NCBI GenBank assembly: GCA_947468985.1
Contig: CANINJ010000130.1
Span: 1 to 5,910, forward strand
Length of the DNA: 5,910 nucleotides
Direction of reading: 5' to 3'
DNA from: Bacteroidota bacterium
Lineage (GTDB): Bacteria; Bacteroidota; Bacteroidia; Flavobacteriales; Flavobacteriaceae
A model generated the notes under the pieces. That model had not been told where the DNA came from. It made no database searches and saw only the letters and a program-made list of their open reading frames with translations. Within the stretch, counting starts at the first letter, position 1. The number at the start of each line of letters is the position of its first letter. A program made the translations under genes and the position numbers. Positions 1 to 4,922 of this stretch are shown here, in pieces.

Positions 1-1
1 A

Positions 2-190
2 TTACCAACTCTTTTTGAATTAGATGAAATGTATACTGCGCGAGTAGCAATTGGTAATTTTGATTTATACTATTGGAGTAGTACTGAAAATGTCTTGACT
101 AAAGCCTACTTCTTCAACTTTTTTAATGGAAACAACAATTATGCGAGTAAGCCAAACACATTCTCAGTAAGAGGAGTTAGGGCTTTTTAA
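2..190 (+). CDS. C-terminal end of a DUF1566 (Lcl_C-type) domain protein, 5' partial
   Basis: The frame is open from the first full codon at base 2 to the TAA at 188-190, giving the last 62 residues of a protein that starts outside the window. Visible signatures are LPTLFELDEMY near its start, YWSSTE in the middle, and a final SVRGVRAF just before the stop. This pattern (YWSS[ST]E, an aromatic and Asn/Gly-rich stretch, then VR.VRAF at the very end) is typical of the DUF1566/Lcl_C domain. That domain is common at the C-terminus of secreted or surface proteins of Bacteroidota and is thought to be lectin-like or adhesive. No export signal or upstream domain can be seen because the N-terminus is missing. 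The reading frame and stop are certain. The family call rests on motif resemblance, and no function is assigned. Confidence 0.72.
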   Translation, partial: LPTLFELDEMYTARVAIGNFDLYYWSSTENVLTKAYFFNFFNGNNNYASKPNTFSVRGVRAF

Positions 191-249
191 TTAAATTGGA
201 TATTTGAATGTTCGTTAATTTGGTTATTCGGGAGATCTATAATCATACT

Positions 250-262
250 TCTTAAATTAAGA
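250..262. repeat. Short perfect palindrome beside the GC-rich element
   Basis: TCTTAA at 250-255 and TTAAGA at 257-262 form a perfect inverted repeat around A256. It lies just before the GC-rich block that begins near 265. A 10-base word TACTTCTTAA (246-255) that overlaps it recurs at 358-367 inside that block. It may mark the element's boundary or be chance in AT-rich DNA. Confidence 0.3.
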
Positions 263-264
263 TT

Positions 265-390
265 CGCGCGAAGGATGGCAGCGGAAATACTTTGTGGCAC
301 GAAGTGAAGTAAAGATTGCAGCGAACAGCCTGACCGAGTTTAGCGCAGATTGCCTCGTACTTCTTAATGTTCTAAACGAGGGCGCGCCCA
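265..390. ncRNA. GC-rich structured intergenic element, putative dispersed repeat or noncoding RNA
   Basis: By hand count this block is about 52% G+C, sharply above its AT-rich flanks. Its ends can pair: GCGCG at 266-270 with CGCGC at 383-387. Inside, TACTT (288-292) pairs with AAGTA (307-311) around a CAC-GAA-GTG mini-hairpin (298-306). GTTTAG (338-343) pairs with CTAAAC (372-377). A competing stem is CCTCG (353-357) with CGAGG (377-381). Two related 16-base segments (272-287 and 312-327, 12 of 16 identical, core GCAGCG) flank the central hairpin. No convincing ORF covers the block, and no U-run follows the closing stem, so it is not a plain intrinsic terminator. From memory, similar GCAGCG...GACCGA...GCGCCC blocks recur between flavobacterial genes. 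Whether this is a described family such as the flavo-1 RNA is unverified. Strand is uncertain. Confidence 0.5.
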
Positions 391-405
391 AATAAAAAAT
401 AATTG

Positions 406-413
406 TATCTTTG
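406..413 (+). promoter_or_regulatory. Predicted -7 promoter box for the class V aminotransferase gene
   Basis: TATCTTTG matches the Bacteroidota -7 consensus TAnnTTTG in full. No clear -33 TTTG lies about 20 bases upstream, because that position falls at the end of the GC-rich element. A start site near 418 would leave about 15 bases of leader before the ATG at 433, which fits the short leaders without Shine-Dalgarno sequences seen in this phylum. Confidence 0.5.
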
Positions 414-432
414 AAATTTAATTTATGTGCAG

Positions 433-1902
433 ATGGTTTCTCCTTTAGAGTTATATTTTAAGCAGTTTCGGAATCGGATTATTGGTATTAATCAGGAATT
501 TGTTTCGCCTTATGGGACGAAAAAAATTATCTATACCGATTGGACGGCGAGCGGACGGTTGTATCGCCCTATTGAGGAAAAATTGATGAATGATTTGGGC
601 CCTTTTGTTGCCAATACACATACGGAAACTACGGTTTCTGGAACGGCAATGACGATGGCATATCATCAGGCACGACACGTGATTAAAAAACATGTAAATG
701 CCAATTCTGAGGATGTTTTGATTGCCGATGGTACAGGAATGACAGGTGTTGTGAATAAATTTCAACGCATTTTAGGTCTTCGAATTCCTGAAAATTTGCG
801 GGAATATACGACGATTCCAGATGCCGTGAAGCCGATTGTTTTTATATCGCACATGGAACACCATTCTAATCAAACGTCTTGGTTGGAAACAATTGCAGAT
901 GTGGTGGTAATTCCCGCCGATTCGGAAGGGCTTTTTTGTGTTGAAAATCTTAAAATTTTATTAGAAAAGTATAATAATAGAGCGATTAAAATTGCTTCTA
1001 TTACGTCGTGTTCAAATGTTACGGGAATTAGAACGCCGTATCATGAGGTGGCAAAATTGATGCATCAAAATAACGGACTTTGCTTTGTAGATTTCGCATG
1101 TTCGGGACCTTATGTTGCAATAGACATGCACCCTGAGGATACTGAAAGCTATTTGGATGCGATTTTCTTTTCGCCACATAAATTTCTTGGTGGTCCAGGA
1201 ACTTCTGGGATTTTGATTTTTAATAGTAAATTATACACCAATATGGTTCCCGATAATCCAGGTGGTGGTACAGTGAGTTGGACAAATCCTTGGGGCGAAC
1301 ACAAATATATTGATAATATTGAAGACCGTGAAGATGGTGGAACGCCAGGATTTTTACAGGTTATAAAAACTGCTTTTTCTATTAAGTTGAAAGAGGAAAT
1401 GGGGATTGAAAACATCTTGAACCGCGAGCATGAAATTGTAAAAATTATTTTTGAGGAATTGGGAAATACGACCAACATCAAAATCCTTGCAGGGCAACAT
1501 CAGGATAGGTTAGGGGTGATTTCATTTTATATTGACGATTTGCATTTCAATTTAGGTGTAAAATTATTGAATGATAAATTTGGTATTCAAACTCGTGGTG
1601 GGTGTAGTTGTGCCGGTACTTATGGGCATTATTTGTTAAATGTAAATGAAGAAACATCACATAATTTAGTTTGCCAAATTGATTCTGGCGACTTGATTTC
1701 AAAGCCGGGTTGGATTAGAATGTCAATTCATCCAACGACTACTTCGGAGGAAGTTTTGTTTGTTTGCAACAGCATAAAAGAATTAGCTGCCAACCATGAA
1801 ACTTGGAAATTGGATTATAAATATGACAAAAACAGTAATGAGTTTGTGCATATAAATTCAAAAGAGTTGGAGAAAGAAATGGTTTCGAAATGGTTTTTTT
1901 AA
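433..1902 (+). CDS. Class V aminotransferase-fold PLP enzyme, cysteine desulfurase-like
   Basis: This is a fold-type I PLP enzyme of 489 residues, cytoplasmic, with no signal peptide. Numbering from the in-frame GTG at 427, the visible family signatures are:
- EHHSN (144-148), the PLP-stacking His region of NifS/SufS-like proteins;
- VDFA (221-224), with the Asp that contacts the PLP ring;
- SPHKF (249-253), with the Schiff-base Lys252;
- RGGCSCAG (390-397), at the position of the desulfurase active-site cysteine loop.

Family members remove sulfur from L-cysteine, leaving alanine and an enzyme persulfide, but class V proteins also include selenocysteine lyases and other C-S/C-N enzymes. At about 490 residues it is longer than SufS or IscS (about 400), and no suf or isc genes adjoin it, so its partner is unknown. 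I chose ATG 433 over GTG 427 because of the promoter position. The fold is secure; the substrate is not. Confidence 0.85.
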   Translation: MVSPLELYFKQFRNRIIGINQEFVSPYGTKKIIYTDWTASGRLYRPIEEKLMNDLGPFVANTHTETTVSGTAMTMAYHQARHVIKKHVNANSEDVLIADGTGMTGVVNKFQRILGLRIPENLREYTTIPDAVKPIVFISHMEHHSNQTSWLETIADVVVIPADSEGLFCVENLKILLEKYNNRAIKIASITSCSNVTGIRTPYHEVAKLMHQNNGLCFVDFACSGPYVAIDMHPEDTESYLDAIFFSPHKFLGGPGTSGILIFNSKLYTNMVPDNPGGGTVSWTNPWGEHKYIDNIEDREDGGTPGFLQVIKTAFSIKLKEEMGIENILNREHEIVKIIFEELGNTTNIKILAGQHQDRLGVISFYIDDLHFNLGVKLLNDKFGIQTRGGCSCAGTYGHYLLNVNEETSHNLVCQIDSGDLISKPGWIRMSIHPTTTSEEVLFVCNSIKELAANHETWKLDYKYDKNSNEFVHINSKELEKEMVSKWFF

Positions 1903-1916
1903 AGACTTCTTAAATC

Positions 1917-2786
1917 TTACCGCCTGTGTTTCCAGCGTTTATGTGACCATAAATAAAATTCTGGTTGCTCATAAATTTGCTCTTCTACGAGTTTTAGAAA
2001 TTGATCTGTAATTTCATAATTTGGAACTTCCTTAGCGTTATCCGAAAGCACCTCAAATGTGGCTTCATAATACCCTCTTTTTACTTTTTTGGTTCTTAGA
2101 AAAATCACATTCATATCGTATTTTTTGGCAAGCATTTCACCGCCAGTATGAATTGGAACTTCAATTCCCATGAATTTATTCCAATGAAAAAAAGCACCTA
2201 ATTTTGGAGATTGGTCGCTTACTAAACCGTAAAGTCCAAGTTTGTTGTTTCTGAAATTGGAAGCCATAACAGGAATAGTTTCTTTTGTAGTAATTAAAGT
2301 AGCTTTAAATTTAGAACGAATATCCCGAACTAATTTATCGAAATAGCGGTTGTTAATTTTTTTATAAACGGCATAACCTTTAAAAGTAATTTTGTGATTC
2401 ATCGAAACTGCCCACTCATAACTTGCATAATGTGCACATAATAAAGCGATGCTTTTTCCTTTTTTTTCTAAATCTGAATATACCTCAAGGTTATTAAAAA
2501 CATAATGTTTGTCCATCTCACTTTTAGAGATTGTCAATGTTTTTATCATTTCTAAAAATACATCACACATATGACGAAAAGATTTTTTTTCGATAACTAA
2601 ACGTTCTTTTTCTGAAAGATGAGGCAAAGCCAATGCAAGATTTTCCCGAACTGTTTTTTTTCTGTAACCAATAATATAGTAGGTTAAAACATAAACACCA
2701 TCGGAAACGATATATAAGATCCGAAAAGGTAGCATGGAAATACACCATAAAATCGGATAGAGTAAAATATAAAGTAAAAACTGCAT
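1917..2786 (-). CDS. Lysophospholipid acyltransferase family protein (LpxL/HtrB-like)
   Basis: This is a membrane-associated acyltransferase of 289 residues, of the family that adds secondary acyl chains to lipid A (LpxL/LpxM) or acylates other lipids. It has an N-terminal hydrophobic segment (MQFLLYILLYPILWCISMLPF) as membrane anchor. The catalytic motif HX4E is seen as HYASYE at residues 119-124. An SDQSP motif lies at about 190-194, and the C-terminus is basic (LWSHKRWKHRR), as in LpxL-type proteins. In flavobacteria the likely substrate is lipid A or an aminolipid precursor at the inner face of the inner membrane; this is inference. An upstream ATG at 2813-2811 would add nine residues, but a full -7 box (2803-2810) overlaps its codons 2-4. 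The predicted transcript therefore begins downstream of it, and I chose ATG 2786. It converges on the aminotransferase gene with a 14-bp gap. Confidence 0.85.
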   Translation of the reverse strand: MQFLLYILLYPILWCISMLPFRILYIVSDGVYVLTYYIIGYRKKTVRENLALALPHLSEKERLVIEKKSFRHMCDVFLEMIKTLTISKSEMDKHYVFNNLEVYSDLEKKGKSIALLCAHYASYEWAVSMNHKITFKGYAVYKKINNRYFDKLVRDIRSKFKATLITTKETIPVMASNFRNNKLGLYGLVSDQSPKLGAFFHWNKFMGIEVPIHTGGEMLAKKYDMNVIFLRTKKVKRGYYEATFEVLSDNAKEVPNYEITDQFLKLVEEQIYEQPEFYLWSHKRWKHRR

Positions 2787-2802
2787 TTTTAAATATTTAA
2801 TG

Positions 2803-2810
2803 CAAATATA
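2803..2810 (-). promoter_or_regulatory. Predicted -7 promoter box for the acyltransferase gene
   Basis: On the minus strand the bases read TATATTTG, a full TAnnTTTG match. The implied start site near 2797 gives an 11-12 base leader to the ATG at 2786. I saw no clear -33 box at the expected spacing. Its position overlaps the first codons of the longer reading frame from 2813, so it bears on the choice of start codon. Confidence 0.5.
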
Positions 2811-2834
2811 CATTTAAATCCTATTTTGACGAAC

Positions 2835-2866
2835 TTGATTTACAAAAGCTACCGAAAGTATCTTTA
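2835..2866 (+). promoter_or_regulatory. Predicted promoter for the rhomboid gene
   Basis: TTG at 2835-2837 and TATCTTTA at 2859-2866 are separated by 21 bases. This is close to the Bacteroidota pattern of TTG, a spacer of about 17-23, then TAnnTTTG; only the last base of the -7 box departs (A for G). The start site would fall near 2871, about 25 bases before the ATG at 2896. It is divergent from the acyltransferase promoter across a short intergenic region. Confidence 0.45.
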
Positions 2867-2895
2867 CTTTTACAGTTGAATATAAATTTATTAAG

Positions 2896-3537
2896 ATGAA
2901 TGCAATATTAATTGTAATTATTGTTCTCAATATCATTGTTAGTTTCAAGGGTTTTGAAGACATTGCTTTTTTTAGAAAATATGAATTTCACATCGGAAGT
3001 ATTCGTGCAGGCGAGCAAATTCGTATGATTTCTTCGGCATTTTTGCATGCAGACATTGGGCATTTGGCATTTAATATGCTAACATTATACTTTTTTGCAC
3101 CAGTCGTTTATAGCTATTTAGGTGATTTTTCCTTTGGATTAATCTATTTGGGAAGCTTGGTTTTTGGTAGTTTACTCACATTGTATTTTCACGCCAATGA
3201 TTATTCCTATCGTGCCATTGGGGCTTCTGGAGCGGTGACTGGTATTTTATATTCTGCAATACTATTGAGACCAGACATGGATTTGTATTTATTTTTTATC
3301 CCTATTCCCATTCCTGCTTATATTTTTGGAATTGGATATTTATTGTATTCTATTTATGGAATGAAAGCCAAGCGAGACAATATCGGGCACACGGCGCATT
3401 TTGGTGGGGCAATTGGTGGTTATTTGATTACTTTGGTAAAAGAACCGCACCTATTCACTGATAATCTTGGAATGGTTATTTTGTTGGCAATTCCAATTGT
3501 GTTGCTATTTGTCTTAGCAAAATTAGGAAAGTTATAA
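2896..3537 (+). CDS. Rhomboid family intramembrane serine protease
   Basis: A 213-residue polytopic inner-membrane protein with all core rhomboid motifs. GHLAFN in the second hydrophobic segment supplies His56 and Asn60 (equivalent to GlpG His150 and Asn154, the oxyanion region). GASG at 109-112 carries the nucleophile Ser111, and AHFGG at 167-171 carries the general base His168. Hydrophobic stretches at about 3-17, 55-74, 80-98, 109-124, 131-154, 166-181 and 191-209 suggest the six-helix core plus a seventh C-terminal helix. Rhomboids cut substrate helices within or near the membrane; the substrate here is unknown. The catalytic dyad is intact, so an active protease is expected. The ATG at 2896 starts directly in the first hydrophobic segment, as expected for a short form without a cytosolic domain. 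The next gene follows after 49 bp on the same strand. Confidence 0.92.
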   Translation: MNAILIVIIVLNIIVSFKGFEDIAFFRKYEFHIGSIRAGEQIRMISSAFLHADIGHLAFNMLTLYFFAPVVYSYLGDFSFGLIYLGSLVFGSLLTLYFHANDYSYRAIGASGAVTGILYSAILLRPDMDLYLFFIPIPIPAYIFGIGYLLYSIYGMKAKRDNIGHTAHFGGAIGGYLITLVKEPHLFTDNLGMVILLAIPIVLLFVLAKLGKL

Positions 3538-3548
3538 TTGGCATAACA

Positions 3549-3580
3549 TTTGAAATAAAATAAGAATAACCATAAATTTT
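3549..3580 (+). promoter_or_regulatory. Weak candidate promoter before the SIMPL gene
   Basis: TTTG (3549-3552) and TAAATTTT (3573-3580) are 20 bases apart, which fits a Bacteroidota -33/-7 pair except for the last -7 base. The predicted start site would lie almost at the ATG (3587), implying a near-leaderless message. The gene may instead be read from the rhomboid promoter. Confidence 0.22.
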
Positions 3581-3586
3581 TACACC

Positions 3587-4273
3587 ATGAAAAAAGCACT
3601 TTTAATTATTATTTACTTTTGTTCTTTTGCTTCTGAAGCCCAAGAACTAAAGCTTGTTCCTCAAATTTCTGTTTCGGGTGAAGGAAAAATAAAAGCAGTT
3701 CCTGATCAGGTTTTTATTTCAATTGCAGTTGAAACTAAAGGAACGAATGCCACGGATGTAAAAAAACAAAATGACGCTACAATTGAAAAAGTACTTCAGT
3801 TTATTACAAAATTTAAAGTTCCAAAAAGTGATGTTCAAACCCAAAGTATTTCTTTGAACCCGCAATATGATTACGAAAAGAAAAAGCGCAATTACAATGC
3901 AACGCAAACCATTGAAATTCTTTTAAAAAATACTACACAATATGATGCTTTGATGGAAGGTCTTGTAGATGCTGGAATAAACAGAATTAATTCCGTGGAA
4001 TTCAAAACTTCTAAATTGACAGAATACCAATCGGAAGCAAGAAAATTAGCTATGAAAGAGGCAAAATCAAAAGCCGAAGATTATGTGTCTGTTTTAGGAC
4101 AAAAAGTGGGAAAAGCTATTACAATTACAGATAATACACAAAATTATTATCCACAACCAATGTATGCGATGAAAACGATGATAATGGATCAAGCAGAAAC
4201 ACCAAGAGAAACATTAGCAATCGGAGAAATTAATATTACCGCAACTGTAAATGTGAGTTTTCTATTGGAGTAG
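3587..4273 (+). CDS. Secreted SIMPL domain (DUF541, YggE-like) protein
   Basis: A 228-residue exported protein. Residues 1-18 form a Sec signal peptide: MKK, a hydrophobic core LLIIIYFC, then SEA before Gln19 as the likely signal peptidase I site. There is no clear lipobox. The mature part shows DUF541/SIMPL features: ISVSGEGKIKAVPD (27-40), which resembles the family's N-terminal strand; an Ala/Lys-rich helix ARKLAMKEAKSKAEDYVSVLGQKVG (151-175, given here for location); and a closing strand INITATVNVSF (215-225). SIMPL proteins are periplasmic or surface proteins. E. coli YggE has been linked to oxidative stress tolerance, but no biochemical activity is settled. The gene lies 49 bp after the rhomboid gene on the same strand, so co-transcription is possible, though nothing in the sequence ties their functions together. 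Confidence 0.88.
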   Translation: MKKALLIIIYFCSFASEAQELKLVPQISVSGEGKIKAVPDQVFISIAVETKGTNATDVKKQNDATIEKVLQFITKFKVPKSDVQTQSISLNPQYDYEKKKRNYNATQTIEILLKNTTQYDALMEGLVDAGINRINSVEFKTSKLTEYQSEARKLAMKEAKSKAEDYVSVLGQKVGKAITITDNTQNYYPQPMYAMKTMIMDQAETPRETLAIGEINITATVNVSFLLE

Positions 4274-4328
4274 TTAAACATAATGATTATTGATACGGTA
4301 ATTCAGAATTTCTATACGAATTAGATGC

Positions 4329-4358
4329 TTTATTTAATTAAAAACTTACTTACCTTTG
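4329..4358 (+). promoter_or_regulatory. Promoter of the Rrf2-family regulator gene
   Basis: TACCTTTG at 4351-4358 is a full TAnnTTTG -7 box. TTTA at 4329-4332 sits 18 bases upstream as a weak -33 element. The start site would be near 4363, about 14 bases before the ATG at 4377. The -7 box lies inside the inverted repeat at 4346-4365. Confidence 0.6.
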
Positions 4359-4365
4359 TAAGTAA
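4346..4365. promoter_or_regulatory. Perfect inverted repeat over the regulator promoter, candidate autoregulatory operator
   Basis: TTACTTAC (4346-4353) and GTAAGTAA (4358-4365) are exact reverse complements separated by CTTT. Two further complementary pairs (4344/4367 and 4343/4368) extend the symmetry after one mismatch. The repeat covers the -7 box and the predicted start site, where a bound dimer would block polymerase. Rrf2 proteins commonly repress their own genes from such sites, so the adjacent gene's product is the likely ligand; this is inferred. Confidence 0.6.
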
Positions 4366-4376
4366 ATTATGTATAT

Positions 4377-4811
4377 ATGTTTTCAAAGTCTTGTGAATAT
4401 GGTATTCGCGCAACCATTTTTATTGCTACACAATCCTATCTAAATAATAGAACTGGAATAAAAGATATTGCAAAGAAGATTGATTCCCCTGAAGCATTTA
4501 CTGCGAAAATTTTGCAAACATTAGTAAAAGCTAACATTATACAATCTACAAAAGGTGTTGGTGGTGGTTTTGAAATCCCCAAAAAAAACTTAACCGAAAT
4601 TAAATTAGCTCAAATAGTTTCAGCTATTGATGGAGACAAAGTTTTCACTGGCTGTGGTTTAGGTTTGAGCCATTGCTCGGAATCACATCCTTGTCCCGTT
4701 CATGAAAAATTTAAAGCCATCAGAAATGAATTGGCTTTTATGCTTGAAAACACCAATCTTGAAGAGCTTGTTTTAGGACTTAAATCTGGAGAAACTTTCC
4801 TGAGATATTAG
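4377..4811 (+). CDS. Rrf2-family transcriptional regulator, probable NO/Fe-S-responsive (NsrR/IscR-like)
   Basis: A 144-residue cytoplasmic DNA-binding protein of normal Rrf2 length. The N-terminus MFSKSCEYGIRA begins the winged helix-turn-helix domain. IKDIAKKI...FTAKILQTLVKANII (28-55) is the recognition region, and KGVGGGFEIPK (59-69) is the wing typical of Rrf2 proteins. Cys93, Cys100 and Cys106 (spacing C-X6-C-X5-C) match the three cysteines that bind an Fe-S cluster in NsrR and IscR. Glu7 aligns with Asp8 of Streptomyces NsrR, the fourth ligand contributed by the other subunit, so a [4Fe-4S] NO sensor is plausible. norC lies 127 bp downstream on the same strand, which supports NO sensing. 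Its promoter carries a perfect inverted repeat, suggesting autorepression. It could instead be a general Fe-S or redox regulator. The family call is firm; the NsrR role is inferred. Confidence 0.9.
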   Translation: MFSKSCEYGIRATIFIATQSYLNNRTGIKDIAKKIDSPEAFTAKILQTLVKANIIQSTKGVGGGFEIPKKNLTEIKLAQIVSAIDGDKVFTGCGLGLSHCSESHPCPVHEKFKAIRNELAFMLENTNLEELVLGLKSGETFLRY

Positions 4812-4836
4812 TAAAATTAATAGTTATTCCCTCAAA

Positions 4837-4864
4837 TTGTTAAATTAGATAATAAATAACTTTG
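4837..4864 (+). promoter_or_regulatory. Distal candidate promoter (P1) of norCB
   Basis: TTG at 4837-4839, a 17-base spacer, and TAACTTTG at 4857-4864 form a good Bacteroidota -33/-7 pair. A start near 4869 would give a leader of about 70 bases containing the palindromes at 4880-4891 and 4899-4911. The -7 box partly overlaps an AT-only inverted repeat, TAATAAAT (4850-4857) with ATTTATTA (4870-4877). Confidence 0.45.
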
Positions 4865-4879
4865 CGTTCATTTATTAAC

Positions 4880-4891
4880 TGATAATTATCA
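4880..4891. promoter_or_regulatory. Fnr/Crp-type palindrome upstream of norC
   Basis: TGATAATTATCA is a perfect 12-base palindrome that reads as TGAT-N4-ATCA, the core of the Fnr/Dnr/NnrR site TTGAT-N4-ATCAA; the outermost base on each side departs. Its centre (4885.5) lies about 41.5 bases before the start site predicted from the proximal -7 box. This is the usual position for activation by Fnr-type proteins. The palindrome is read directly; the regulator is inferred, and no Fnr-family gene lies in this window. Confidence 0.6.
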
Positions 4892-4898
4892 TAATTTA

Positions 4899-4911
4899 TA
4901 ATTGTCAATTA
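4899..4911. promoter_or_regulatory. Second palindrome in the norC promoter region
   Basis: TAATTGTCAATTA is symmetric around T4905. It lies between the Fnr-type site and the proximal -7 box, centred near -22. A protein bound here would interfere with polymerase, so it could be a repressor site, but AT-rich composition makes chance palindromes fairly likely. Confidence 0.3.
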
Positions 4912-4914
4912 AAA

Positions 4915-4922
4915 TACTTTTG
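4915..4922 (+). promoter_or_regulatory. Proximal -7 box (P2) of norCB
   Basis: TACTTTTG is a full TAnnTTTG match 17 bases before the ATG at 4939, implying a start site near 4927. No TTG lies at the usual -33 spacing, which fits a promoter that depends on an activator such as the Fnr-type site upstream. An inverted repeat AAATACTTT (4912-4920) with AAAGTATTT (4930-4938) encloses it. Confidence 0.5.

Noticed and set aside
381..388. GGCGCGCC octamer palindrome, possible protein-binding site
   Set aside because: It is better explained as part of the closing stem of the GC-rich element, since 383-387 pairs with 266-270.
425..448. Tiny frame starting at ATG 425 before the aminotransferase start
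   Set aside because: It runs only a few codons to a TAG at 446-448, out of frame with the gene, with no sign of a leader-peptide function.
451..765. Minus-strand open frame of 104 codons inside the aminotransferase gene
   Set aside because: It lies wholly antisense to a conserved enzyme region, its translation is low in complexity for a real protein (many Cys, Arg, His), and there is no promoter or family resemblance.
1149..1481. Minus-strand open frame of 110 codons inside the aminotransferase gene
   Set aside because: It is antisense to the PLP-lysine region of a clear enzyme and shows no recognisable domain or start context.
2563..2748. 61-codon minus-strand frame within the acyltransferase gene
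   Set aside because: It shares the strand but is out of frame with a well-supported gene and shows no domain of its own.
3719..3907. 62-codon minus-strand frame within the SIMPL gene
   Set aside because: It is antisense to a supported secreted protein and has no start signal or family features.
4299..4323. Inverted repeat TAATTC/GAATTA after the SIMPL gene as a terminator
   Set aside because: It has only six AT-rich base pairs around a 13-base loop and no T-run directly after it, so it is too weak to call a terminator.
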